The position numbers and the translations under genes were made by a program. A DNA stretch of 64,000 nucleotides, from contig JABSOZ010000018.1 in the NCBI GenBank assembly GCA_013215295.1, positions 62,001 through 126,000 of the forward strand. Direction: 5' to 3'. The notes under the pieces were generated by a model. It saw only the letters and a list, made by a program, of their open reading frames with translations, was not told where the DNA came from and searched no databases. Below are positions 48,474-56,921 of this stretch, one piece after another (the stretch's first letter is position 1; each line of letters begins with the position of its first letter). This stretch comes from Colwellia sp. (GTDB taxonomy: Bacteria > Pseudomonadota > Gammaproteobacteria > Enterobacterales > Alteromonadaceae).

Positions 48474-49331
48474 TCACTGAAATTCTAGCCAAAGGTTTTT
48501 ATCATCGACAAGTGCTTGAGTTTCTTTTGATATTAACGGATTAGCTAATTCGAAAATTGTTCTTGATTTCAAATTAACCTTATCGAGAATATCTGAAGTC
48601 ATTGGGTGGTGAGTAAAGAATACATTAAACTCACCACTTTTTATTAATTTAATTAAACCTAAGTTTAACCGGTCATTCAAACGAGTATTGGCTTTATTGA
48701 CAAAGAAAAAAATTGGAGAGTTGTATTTCAAAGCTATATTCTTTTCTACAATAAATAAGTGATTATCTTGAATTTCAGACCAAGGTTCATGTAGACCCCT
48801 AGGAAAATAATCAAACCGATTTTTAGAGAGCATTTTCAATAAGTTGTTGTAGTAGCCTTGGATGACCGTAAAATGATTACTTTTTAAAATATCGGTGTCT
48901 GGCCAATTAATCCCTTGCCCAACAGGAATTACTTTTAACTCTGACAATAGAGTGTTTTTTGTAAATCTATCTTGATCATCGGCACGAATAATAAAAATAC
49001 GATACCCCATCATGCCCTTTAATAACGGAATATATATAGCTTGGAGTCTAGATTCCAATTCTTTACTGGTCATTCGCCAAGTTAGGTCAATAAGTTCATT
49101 ACGCTCAAGCATCTTTGATGTGCGTTCTTGGCCCATTTCAAAGACAACTGGTTGAAGATTATAATCACCATATTCTTTCTTAGTATTTTCTAACGCTAAT
49201 GTGAGTAGTTCTACGAAGTATGAATTTTTTGGATCTGGATACTTTTCTGATACCACATAACGAACCACATCAGTAGCCAAACATGAATTCACAACCGTTA
49301 AGAAAATAAAGAAAGTAATAGTTTTAAACAA
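48474..49331 (-). CDS. Periplasmic solute-binding-like protein
   Basis: A binding-protein-like product of about 285 residues. The frame extends to an ATG at 49373 (299 codons), but the TTG at 49329-49331, two bases after a run of eight G that can serve as ribosome-binding site, starts an excellent signal peptide (FKTITFFIFLTVVNSCLA). The mature part (VVRYVVSEKYPDPKNSYFVE, DLTWRMTSKEL, IPLLKGMMGYRIFII and PVGQGINWPDTDIL) resembles the diverged SBP_bac_3-like proteins of Alteromonadales. It is not close to the binding protein at 47301-48098. No transport genes are near. Confidence 0.78.
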   Translation of the reverse strand: MFKTITFFIFLTVVNSCLATDVVRYVVSEKYPDPKNSYFVELLTLALENTKKEYGDYNLQPVVFEMGQERTSKMLERNELIDLTWRMTSKELESRLQAIYIPLLKGMMGYRIFIIRADDQDRFTKNTLLSELKVIPVGQGINWPDTDILKSNHFTVIQGYYNNLLKMLSKNRFDYFPRGLHEPWSEIQDNHLFIVEKNIALKYNSPIFFFVNKANTRLNDRLNLGLIKLIKSGEFNVFFTHHPMTSDILDKVNLKSRTIFELANPLISKETQALVDDKNLWLEFQ

Positions 49332-49493
49332 ATCCCCCCCCAAAAAAATAAGAAATAAAGCTAAATATCTCATATAAACTATAGTAGAAATAATGACTAT
49401 AGTTTGTACTTATTAGAAAACTCAAAACAGAGTGTGTAATGGTTAAGTGATTTTGGCCACTAAAGTGTCTTCTTTTATTAGCGAAGTGAACAT

Positions 49494-49672
49494 GCAGCAG
49501 TCATTTATATTGTTCTCGTTCTATAACTGTATTTTGCTTTTTTGAACATTAAATTAGTCTTAAATCAGATTTTATGAACGTCCGCTATGCCAATAATTTT
49601 GAATACAGCTGTCAACTTTCTTAAGTCAACTAACTGGTGTTCAGTTGGCCTCGACAAACACGCAACATTTCA
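49494..49672 (+). repeat. Diverged intergenic repeat, family 1 copy 2
   Basis: See 46624-46800. Carries the same blocks in the same order (GTTCTATAACTGTATTTT, GAACGTCCGCTATGCCAAT, ACAGCTGTCAACTT, AAGTCAACTAAC). Confidence 0.75.
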
Positions 49673-49786
49673 AAATCTTACTTCTTCTATATTGCGCACA
49701 AAGTGATCCTTTCATCTAGGCAAATAATTATAGATTAAATATATCTGTTCAAAGGGTCACTAGTCCTACAAAGGAGAAGTTAGGTT

Positions 49787-49855
49787 TTTTGAATTTACAT
49801 TGAAATAATTTGTATGTTTTGATCTACAGCGTACCTGGCTTAACAATCATATTCC
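49787..49855 (+). repeat. Diverged intergenic repeat, family 2 copy 2
   Basis: See 42419-42486. The two copies share TTTGTATGTTTTGA and flanking bases over ~68 positions. Confidence 0.6.
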
Positions 49856-49961
49856 TCTTGTAATTTCTGGGTTAACACAAAGAGCGTATTTTGCACATTG
49901 TTGTGATTTTTTATTGCCAATTACAAATTAAAATAAAAACAAACAGTTGGATGACTCAAAA

Positions 49962-50135
49962 ATGAAGCATTTTGTTTTGTATCAGTTTAGTTCATCACTA
50001 TATCAATTAAATTATAAGGTCCACAAATCGTATTTAATTACTGGCTATACAGCCGTACGGGGCATAAAATCTGTAGCTTGTTTCCTATTGTTAAGCATGT
50101 GCTGTGCTTGCATAATATTTTTAAGGCGAAGATGA
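49962..50135 (+). CDS. Possible leader peptide of the hybrid regulator gene
   Basis: A 57-codon frame from an ATG at 49962 whose TGA (50133-50135) overlaps the ATG of the regulator gene (ATGA). It has one hydrophobic segment near the end (CFLLLSMCCACIIFL). The overlap hints at translational coupling, but codon use and composition are not convincing and no ribosome-binding site is seen. Could equally be chance. Confidence 0.25.
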   Translation: MKHFVLYQFSSSLYQLNYKVHKSYLITGYTAVRGIKSVACFLLLSMCCACIIFLRRR

Positions 50136-53100
50136 GATCTAAACAGCTTTTATTTAATTTGATGATTTTATTTGTTCTAGTTTTAAGTGTCTTTAACTCT
50201 AGCAGCTTTGCGTCAGCACCTCTCAACAACAATAAGCAGTCTATTAATTCTCAGCATACGCCTAGCTCATTAATATCCATGCCTACTGCGATTGTTGAAA
50301 TATCATCTATTAAAAGTAATCAAACTGACTGGAAAAAAGTTGTTTATGCTAAGGCTAACAGTTTAAAAGTTAAAGCGGGCCGTCCGATCGTTACCGCTTA
50401 TAGCCAAGCCCCGGTTTTGGCAGGGAAACCTAAGGTTACGGTCTTATCGCTTAAAAAACAAATAATCACGGCATCAAATGTACCGCTAGAGCTACCGTTA
50501 CGTCAAACCATTGATTATGCTCAAATCACTAAACAGATATACGTTGCTGAATCAATCGAAGTATTAGGGTTAAAACAAAAGGACGACTCCACTGACGACA
50601 TCCGCTACCTTAGTGTCGCTCAAGGCTTGCCCTCTGGATCAATTTATTCCATTTATTACGACAATGACAATAAACTCTGGTTAGGGACTAATGGTGCTGG
50701 TGTTTGTCAGTACGACGGTGTGCGATTACGTTGTTTTAATGAATCCAATGGTTTGAGTAACAATCGGGTGTGGCAAACGGTACAAGATTCAGTGGGTAAT
50801 TTTTGGTTTGCAACCGATCGTGGTGCAACTCGGTTTGATGGTGTCACCTTTGCTATATTCACAAAAGAACAAGGATTAGCCGATAATAAAGTGAATAAAA
50901 TTTTGGTTGCGAGCGATGGCACTATCTGGTTTGCAACTGATAACGGCTTAAGCCGTTTTGATGGCAAGGTCATGACTACTTACGGGAAGGATTCTGGTTT
51001 GCCAGATAGTAAAATTCTTTCTTTGTATGAAGACAATAAACAAATAATTTGGATTGGTACTGAAAAAGCGGGAGTCTCTCGATTTGATGGCAATCGTTTT
51101 ACTCACTTAAATCAGGAAATGGGTTTGTGTCGTGGTGCAATCTCAGCTATTGAACAAGACACGCTAAATCGTATGTGGTTTGCTTCTCACAGCGATGGCG
51201 TTTGTTACTATGATGGTGAAAAAATTGTCCACTTCACCACTAAACAGGGATTAATTGATAATAAAATAACAGCAATACATGTGAATAAAAATAATGGTGA
51301 TATTTGGTTTGGCACCGATGGCTCAGGTATTGTTCGCTTTGACGGTAAATATTTCACCACGACCAATAAGAGCAACGGTTTAAGTTCTCTTTATATAAGA
51401 GATATTATTCAAGATGATTTCGGCAACCTTTGGGTTGCCACTTATACCAACGGCATTAATAAGGTACCACTTTCATCGTTTAAAATTCACAATATTAATA
51501 CTGGCCTTGCCAATTTGCGTATCAGCGCACTAATGGCGGATGAAAAGGATAACGTTTGGCTTGGTACGTTTGGCGATGGGGTAGCACAATTTGACGGGGA
51601 CTTTTACCGGCAATTTACTACGAAGCAAGGACTAGTAAATGATATCGTCCATGCAATCATAGAAGATTCAAAGGGAAATATTTGGTTTGCGACTAGAGGT
51701 GGGGTCAGTAAATTCGACGGCGAATATTTCACCAATTACACTACGGATGATGGGCTTGCTGGGAATATGGTTCATGCACTTTTAGAAGATAGTGCTGGAC
51801 GGATCTGGTTTGCTACTCGCAGCGGAATAAGTCAGTTTGACGGCGAGAAATTTACCAGTTATTTCAATCAAAAGGAGTCATCAAACAATTGGTTTTTTAG
51901 TATTGCTCAAGATGATAGCAATAATCTTTGGTTTGCCAGTAATAGAGAGGGTGTTTATAAATTTGACGGCAAATACTTTTATCATATTGATGAGACCGAC
52001 GGCTTGGCTAATAATTGGGTTTACGCTATACAAATGGTTGGTACAGACCAAGTATGGTTCGGCACACGAAAAGGTATTTCTATTTTAAATAACCGTAATA
52101 AGCTCGCCAAACCAGAACACTTCCAAAATATATCAACAGCACAAGGCTTGTCTAGCAATATCGTTTTATCCTTTGTTGAAGCGGTGAATAAAGATCTTTG
52201 GGTGGGGACAGAAAATGGTATCAATAAAATTTCATTAGCCAATGTCACTGCGAAAAAGTCAACGAGGATAGAGCCTGAGGAATTTAAAATCAGGAGTTTT
52301 CTTCAATCAAAAGGCGATAAAATTCTTGATGTTAGTTTAAATACCGCTATTCGAACTAAGAATAATAAATTGTTATGGGGCTCCTCTGTCGGACTAGTTG
52401 AACTCGATTTGAACTCATATCATCATCGTCAAACCAAGCCGAAAATCGAGATTAGCGGGATTAGCTTGGCCGGCCAAGATATCAACTATTTGATTAGTGA
52501 AAAATCAAAGGGAAAACAAATTGAACCGATAAAATATAATGGATTATTTAAGACGAACCATTTTCCAATAGATTTGGAGCTGAGTCATAGTCTCAATGAT
52601 ATCGCATTCGATTATGTTGCCATCGATTGGCAGGCACCAGAACGACTTAGATACCAAATTAGATTATTAGGTTGGAACGATGATTGGAAGCGTTTTAATG
52701 AGCATAATAGCGTTGAATATCAAAACCTACCTCCAGGACAGTACGAGTTTAATGTCCGAGCCGTTAATGTGAACGGTATTATCAGTAAGGTAAATAAATA
52801 TGCGTTTACTATCCATCCACCTTGGTGGGAAACGTGGTGGGCATATTTCATCTTTGCCTCAAGTTTTATTGTGGCTGTTTTTTTAGGTTTTCAGATGCGT
52901 TTTAAACGTATTAATCAGCGCCAGCGAGCTTTTCAAAAAGCGAAAATGAATGCAGAGCTGATTATTCGGAAAAATGAAATGTTCGCCCACGTATCTCATG
53001 AGTTTCGTACGCCGCTAACTTTAGTGCTTGGACCAATCAATAATTTACTCAAAAAAGTAAAAAGCAAGGAGGAGAAACGCTCACTGTCCATGGCATCCTT

Positions 53101-54628
53101 GAATGCAAAACGGTTACTTCGTATGGTGGACCAACTGTTAGACTTGGCAAAACTCGATAATTTAGCAGCCAATGTTGATCACAATACCAACGTTAGTTTG
53201 GTGGTAGGTCAGCTCTACATGAGTTTATTGACATTATTTGAAGAGAAAAAAATTACCACCAATATAAAAATAGCAGATCACCTGTTTGCCAATATTCAAC
53301 ACGATGCGGCCGAAAAAATAATTATCAACTTAATAACTAACGCAATAAAATATACTAAACAAGGTGGTATGGTCGAGATTAACTGCTACCGAGAAAATCA
53401 AATGCTGCATTTATCTATTACAGATAATGGTATCGGCATCGCCGAGCAAGATTTAGAGAGAATATTTGAGCGATTTGTTAGAGTCCACGATATTGAGAAA
53501 GAGCGAGTACCGGGCGCTGGAATAGGGCTTGCTTTAGTTAAAGAATTAGTGGAGAGGTACAATGGTACTATGCAGGTTGAAAGTGAGTTGGGTAAGGGCA
53601 CTTGCTTCACTGTGTGTTTTCCACTGCTTAGTGCAATACCACATTTAGAAGAAATATCAGTAATCAATGAAGACTATGTTGAGCAGGAAAAAACCATATT
53701 AGAGCAGGAAAAAACCATATTAGAGCAGGGTTATCTTAACATCAATGAAAATGCTAAGACTGTTGCAGAATTTGAAGCGGAAATACCCAGCAAACTTGAA
53801 GCGAGCAACTCATCCATCACCTCGCTTACTAACAAGCCGATCGTGTTAATCGTCGAAGATCATCCCGAAATGCAAGCTTATATTGCCGAAGGACTCTCAC
53901 TCGATTTTAACTGCCTGTTGGCAAATGATGGCAATGAAGGCATTAAACTGGCAATGGAAGTCATTCCCGATCTTATTATAACTGACCTGATGATGCCCAA
54001 CCGAAATGGTTATGAATTAGCCAGATTGCTTAGGCAGGAGATGAAAACTGCTCATATTCCCATTGTCATGTTAACCGCAAAGGGCGATGACGAAAGCCGG
54101 ATGGAAGCATGGAAAACGGATATTGATGAATATATCTGTAAACCTTTTGATCAGGACGAATTGAGCTTAAGGGTGCGAAATTTACTTAATATTCGGTTAC
54201 TAATAAGCCAAAGGATCGGTCAGCGGCTGAACAGCCTGAGTAACTTTACCGATAGTATGTCTGAAGAGGCGGTATCTAGTCGTTTGGTCGGAGTGTCCGA
54301 TAAAGACAAGCGCTTTATGAATCAATTGGACGAGTTGCTAGCATTACACTTTCACGATCCAGAGCTAAAGGCAGAGTTGATTTATCCTGAGCTTGCCATG
54401 AGCGAACGTCAATTTCATCGTAAAATGAAGGCCTTGTTGGCGCAAACATTTTCTGATTATTTAAGGACCTTTCGTCTAGGTAAAGGAGCGCTATTATTAA
54501 AACAAAATCTACCGGTCACGCAAGTGGCCATGGACTGCGGATTTTCGACGCAAAGTTATTTTAGCCGTTGTTTTAAAGCGCAGTACTGTCTCTCACCCAA
54601 ACAATATGCCCAGCAGGGCAAAGCGTAA
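50132..54628 (+). CDS. Hybrid two-component regulator (HTCS): periplasmic propeller, kinase, receiver and AraC HTH in one chain
   Basis: A 1498-residue one-chain signalling protein from the ATG at 50132, which follows AAGGCGAAG. The signal peptide ends about residue 29. A periplasmic part has ~12 two-component-propeller (reg_prop) units with phrases such as NKLWLGTNGAGVCQYDG, TIWFATDNGLSRFDG and NIWFATRGGVSKFDG (about 150-720), then a Y_Y_Y domain (about 820-890). The membrane helix is at about 905-925. The HisKA has His956 (VSHEFRTPL), the HATPase is at about 1055-1165, the receiver has Asp1285 (ITDLMMP) and the AraC HTH ends the chain (AMDCGFSTQSYFSRCFK). Such regulators usually control polysaccharide-use loci in Bacteroidetes and occur in Alteromonadales. 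No such locus is adjacent here. Confidence 0.95.
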   Translation: MRSKQLLFNLMILFVLVLSVFNSSSFASAPLNNNKQSINSQHTPSSLISMPTAIVEISSIKSNQTDWKKVVYAKANSLKVKAGRPIVTAYSQAPVLAGKPKVTVLSLKKQIITASNVPLELPLRQTIDYAQITKQIYVAESIEVLGLKQKDDSTDDIRYLSVAQGLPSGSIYSIYYDNDNKLWLGTNGAGVCQYDGVRLRCFNESNGLSNNRVWQTVQDSVGNFWFATDRGATRFDGVTFAIFTKEQGLADNKVNKILVASDGTIWFATDNGLSRFDGKVMTTYGKDSGLPDSKILSLYEDNKQIIWIGTEKAGVSRFDGNRFTHLNQEMGLCRGAISAIEQDTLNRMWFASHSDGVCYYDGEKIVHFTTKQGLIDNKITAIHVNKNNGDIWFGTDGSGIVRFDGKYFTTTNKSNGLSSLYIRDIIQDDFGNLWVATYTNGINKVPLSSFKIHNINTGLANLRISALMADEKDNVWLGTFGDGVAQFDGDFYRQFTTKQGLVNDIVHAIIEDSKGNIWFATRGGVSKFDGEYFTNYTTDDGLAGNMVHALLEDSAGRIWFATRSGISQFDGEKFTSYFNQKESSNNWFFSIAQDDSNNLWFASNREGVYKFDGKYFYHIDETDGLANNWVYAIQMVGTDQVWFGTRKGISILNNRNKLAKPEHFQNISTAQGLSSNIVLSFVEAVNKDLWVGTENGINKISLANVTAKKSTRIEPEEFKIRSFLQSKGDKILDVSLNTAIRTKNNKLLWGSSVGLVELDLNSYHHRQTKPKIEISGISLAGQDINYLISEKSKGKQIEPIKYNGLFKTNHFPIDLELSHSLNDIAFDYVAIDWQAPERLRYQIRLLGWNDDWKRFNEHNSVEYQNLPPGQYEFNVRAVNVNGIISKVNKYAFTIHPPWWETWWAYFIFASSFIVAVFLGFQMRFKRINQRQRAFQKAKMNAELIIRKNEMFAHVSHEFRTPLTLVLGPINNLLKKVKSKEEKRSLSMASLNAKRLLRMVDQLLDLAKLDNLAANVDHNTNVSLVVGQLYMSLLTLFEEKKITTNIKIADHLFANIQHDAAEKIIINLITNAIKYTKQGGMVEINCYRENQMLHLSITDNGIGIAEQDLERIFERFVRVHDIEKERVPGAGIGLALVKELVERYNGTMQVESELGKGTCFTVCFPLLSAIPHLEEISVINEDYVEQEKTILEQEKTILEQGYLNINENAKTVAEFEAEIPSKLEASNSSITSLTNKPIVLIVEDHPEMQAYIAEGLSLDFNCLLANDGNEGIKLAMEVIPDLIITDLMMPNRNGYELARLLRQEMKTAHIPIVMLTAKGDDESRMEAWKTDIDEYICKPFDQDELSLRVRNLLNIRLLISQRIGQRLNSLSNFTDSMSEEAVSSRLVGVSDKDKRFMNQLDELLALHFHDPELKAELIYPELAMSERQFHRKMKALLAQTFSDYLRTFRLGKGALLLKQNLPVTQVAMDCGFSTQSYFSRCFKAQYCLSPKQYAQQGKA
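53681..53729 (+). repeat. 21-bp tandem duplication in a linker
   Basis: The unit GAGCAGGAAAAAACCATATT plus A occurs twice (53681-53701, 53702-53722), then GAGCAGG. It encodes EQEKTIL twice in the linker between the ATPase and receiver domains and keeps the frame. Confidence 0.9.
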
Positions 54629-55051
54629 TTATTAGTTCGATTTTTGTTGTCTAAAACGTTCAACTATTGGCATTCAAGGGGTGAACTTTAAAACTCTGTA
54701 CCTTTAGAATACACAGTGAACAGTCATGTTCACTTTCTTATCTACCCATTTCCTACTTTAGTCATTATTTCTAACGTTTAAAATCACTTTTAATGTTAAT
54801 TGATTAAATTCAACTGGTTAAGTTTTATTTATACCCTTACCTCTTTCTCTGTACGTTCAAAAAGGCCGGTTAATACATGTTTTTGGCAGACGGGTAAATG
54901 TTTTTAGACTGGTTATTCGTCATAATTTATGTCGAAAAAAACACTTTCACTGGGAAAATAGAATTTGTGAATTTATACCGATTAACGATTTTCCCCGTTA
55001 ATTATGGCGGAGGGTTTAATAGCTACCTAAAGCCTTTTTGGGAGGTTTAGA
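54629..55051 (+). promoter_or_regulatory. Control region copy 1, upstream of small-ORF operon
   Basis: This 423-base region has the same layout as 56872-57336. It contains a perfect dyad GTGAACA-GTCA-TGTTCAC (54716-54733). About 165 bases later come two ATGTTTTT boxes about 22 bases apart, in ACATGTTTTTGGCAG and AAATGTTTTTAGA (within about 54874-54912). A GGAGG ribosome-binding site then lies at 55041-55045. It probably carries the promoter for the tiny-ORF cluster. No sigma-54 -12 box is present (TAAA replaces TTGC after TGGCAG). Confidence 0.6.
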
Positions 55052-55228
55052 GTGAATAAGATATTATCTTTGAATTTCAAAAATCATCCTAAATATGAGT
55101 CGGTAATTGCTGAAGTGTTGCGAGGCGAATTTGCCCCAGTATTAATGAATAAAGCACTGCAAAATACGCAAGATGCATCAAAAGCACAAGCACATTATGT
55201 GCTGTTAAAACTGCAAAGTAAAACATGA
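55052..55228 (+). CDS. Small protein of unknown function (58 aa)
   Basis: A 58-codon gene starting at GTG with an excellent GGGAGG ribosome-binding site seven bases upstream. It begins MNKILSLNFKNHPKYESVIA and ends YVLLKLQSKT. It is polar and helical, without a signal or membrane segment. Its stop overlaps the next ATG (ATGA, 55225-55228), a strong sign of a real operon. No family recognised. Confidence 0.65.
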   Translation: MNKILSLNFKNHPKYESVIAEVLRGEFAPVLMNKALQNTQDASKAQAHYVLLKLQSKT

Positions 55229-55413
55229 GAAAAAAATTGCCTTATTGTCAAACACCACCACCCATTTATATCGTTCAGAACTGGCTGTCGTTTATAAATG
55301 AATCTGACGAGGAAGATAAATATGCTAATAAAAAGGCGTTCAACTTATTAGTGTTGTTTTTTGGCAGTCTAGAAAATGCAAACAAGTATGTTGAGCACAA
55401 TAAATCGATTTAA
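55225..55413 (+). CDS. Small protein of unknown function (62 aa)
   Basis: A 62-residue protein, MRKKLPYCQTPPPIYIVQNW onward, with an acidic middle (NESDEEDKYANKK) and an amphipathic C-terminal half (LLVLFFGSLENANKYVEH). The ATG overlaps the stop of the preceding 58-residue gene, and its own stop directly abuts the next ATG. No family recognised. Confidence 0.6.
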   Translation: MRKKLPYCQTPPPIYIVQNWLSFINESDEEDKYANKKAFNLLVLFFGSLENANKYVEHNKSI

Positions 55414-55683
55414 ATGGAATATATCGTGAATACCAAAATAACAATAATTATCCTTCTCTTATTTTTAACCCTTACTGTCATATTAGACATAATTACTTCG
55501 ATTACTTTTACCACCTACGCTGTTGTTGGCAGCAGTTTAACTTATATTGCTTGGTTAGCAGATAAGAAGGAAAAAGTACGCATAAAAAAGCTAAAACAGC
55601 GCCAATTAGAACGAATGGCAAGGTGGGAAGAACTGTATATGTACACACCGCGAAGTAAACGTAATAAGGCCACTAAGAATTAA
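55414..55683 (+). CDS. Small membrane protein with basic tail (89 aa)
   Basis: An 89-residue protein with two membrane helices (about 8-26 and 30-47), followed by a very basic cytoplasmic tail (KKEKVRIKKLKQRQLERMAR, and RSKRNKATKN at the end). ATG immediately follows the stop of the preceding gene. No family recognised. The basic tail could contact nucleic acid or anionic lipid; that is speculation. Confidence 0.6.
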   Translation: MEYIVNTKITIIILLLFLTLTVILDIITSITFTTYAVVGSSLTYIAWLADKKEKVRIKKLKQRQLERMARWEELYMYTPRSKRNKATKN

Positions 55684-55802
55684 TATGAGATCATGCTCTG
55701 TTTTTTATTAAAACATTAAACTTCAAGTGTTTGGGAAGAATTAGCTAATAGAATAGGTTGAAATTATATGGTTAAAACAATTAAATTGACAATAACAAAA
55801 AA

Positions 55803-55961
55803 ATGGCTAACACCGTATTTTTATTGTTGATCATTATATTAACTTTGCTGGTTCATTATGTTGTTACCTTAAACAAAATTAACGACGAATTAGCAGAAAG
55901 CGCTTTGATTGAAGTACCTTTATCTGAATACACCAACCAAATTAGCAATTGCTCAGTTTAA
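55803..55961 (+). CDS. Small single-helix membrane protein (52 aa)
   Basis: MANTVFLLLIIILTLLVHYV begins a 52-codon frame with one membrane helix and a short acidic external part (NDELAESALIEVPLSEYT). Ribosome-binding site weak. Its position in line with the other tiny genes supports it more than the sequence does. Confidence 0.45.
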   Translation: MANTVFLLLIIILTLLVHYVVTLNKINDELAESALIEVPLSEYTNQISNCSV

Positions 55962-56023
55962 ACAAAGGTTATCGATGGAGAAGTTTATTGATAAAAGTCT
56001 TTTTACGGTTGAGCATACTTTAT

Positions 56024-56131
56024 ATGAGTAAAAAGAGAGTGGCAGGAATAAAATCACGATACTCACTTAGCCTCATATTAACGCGCCACTACTATTTACT
56101 GGTGCAAATAGTATTGGTATTAAAAAGATAA
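56024..56131 (+). CDS. Possible micro-protein (35 aa)
   Basis: MSKKRVAGIKSRYSLSLILT begins a 35-codon basic frame with a hydrophobic end. The frame is open upstream to 55949. Low confidence. Confidence 0.25.
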   Translation: MSKKRVAGIKSRYSLSLILTRHYYLLVQIVLVLKR

Positions 56132-56135
56132 TTTC

Positions 56136-56213
56136 ATGTTTTTAACGGTCAAAAAACAGCTTTACCAGTGGTTGTTGGCGGTGGTGCAAACTGTGATCTT
56201 TGTTTGGCGCTAA
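56136..56213 (+). CDS. Possible micro-protein (25 aa)
   Basis: A 25-codon frame, MFLTVKKQLYQWLLAVVQTV onward, just before the first PEP-CTERM gene. At the equivalent place before the second PEP-CTERM gene a similar hydrophobic frame exists but has no usual start codon. Low confidence. Confidence 0.2.
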   Translation: MFLTVKKQLYQWLLAVVQTVIFVWR

Positions 56214-56253
56214 TCCAAGATAAATGAAAGATAAAATAACTAGGACAAATAAA

Positions 56254-56871
56254 ATGAAATGTAAATTGTTAAACGCGACTCTGGCCGGATTATTATTGTC
56301 AGCCACTTGTTTAGCTAATCTAGCTAATGCAGGATTGATCGTTGGGTCAACTATGGATACTAGTATAGATACCATTAGCGGATATGAATGGCTGGATTTT
56401 AGTTTTACCGTAGGCATGACCTATGACGAAGTTTTAGCCAGTAGTTACGTAGTATCCGATGGTTACGAAATAGCCACCAGTGAACAAATTAAAGCGTTGT
56501 GGGTAAGTGCAGGAAGGTTTACCGATGTTACCGTCGCAGCGAATGCTGTCTTGGATAAATTAGGCTGTATGTCGTATTTGCACGGTGGTTACAATTGCGA
56601 CCAAGTAGGGCAAGAGTGGACGGGAGCATTTTATCAAAGCGCTACTGCACAGTACGACATTTACCTGGTAAATACACTGGAGGGGATATCGGGTTCTTTT
56701 CTAGAGTATTGGGTCGGTAACATTGATAAAAATAGCTCATTTCGCGCCGATATCGCCGCGTATTTAGTACGCACCCCTGATGTTCCATCAGAAGTACCAG
56801 AGCCTTCAACCCTTGCTATTTTTGCCTTAGGTCTGATGGGTTTAGCGGTACGTAGATTCAAAAAGCAATAA
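56254..56871 (+). CDS. PEP-CTERM sorted protein 1
   Basis: A 205-residue exported protein from the ATG at 56254. Signal peptide MKCKLLNATLAGLLLSATCL is followed by a cleavage site near LANAGLI. The C-terminus is a PEP-CTERM sorting signal: VPEPSTLAIFALGLMG, then RRFKKQ. Exosortase processes such tails and the proteins are linked to the cell surface or exopolysaccharide matrix. The body has the ISGYEWLDFSFTVGMTYDEV motif frequent in Alteromonadales PEP-CTERM proteins. Its leader and start region closely resemble the second PEP-CTERM gene (57337), so the two arose by duplication. No exosortase gene is in the window. Confidence 0.93.
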   Translation: MKCKLLNATLAGLLLSATCLANLANAGLIVGSTMDTSIDTISGYEWLDFSFTVGMTYDEVLASSYVVSDGYEIATSEQIKALWVSAGRFTDVTVAANAVLDKLGCMSYLHGGYNCDQVGQEWTGAFYQSATAQYDIYLVNTLEGISGSFLEYWVGNIDKNSSFRADIAAYLVRTPDVPSEVPEPSTLAIFALGLMGLAVRRFKKQ

Positions 56872-56900
56872 AAAAAATCATTTCATCAAACTGATATTAG

Positions 56901-56921
56901 GCATCTGTCGAGGTGCTTTTT
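56901..56921 (+). terminator. Terminator after PEP-CTERM gene 1
   Basis: Stem GCATCT/AGGTGC (one G-U pair) followed by TTTTTG. The same stem occurs after PEP-CTERM gene 2. Confidence 0.65.

Larger units (their letters stand above)
49332..50131. other. Gene-poor region containing repeat family 1 copy 2 and family 2 copy 2
   Basis: Holds two noncoding repeat copies (49494-49672 and 49787-49855). The only frame of interest is the short ORF at 49962-50135 immediately before the hybrid-regulator gene; it is listed separately with low confidence. Confidence 0.5.

Noticed and set aside
54874-54912. Sigma-54 promoter in the PEP-CTERM control regions
   Set aside because: TGGCAG fits a -24 element, but TAAA stands at the -12 position in both copies instead of TTGC.
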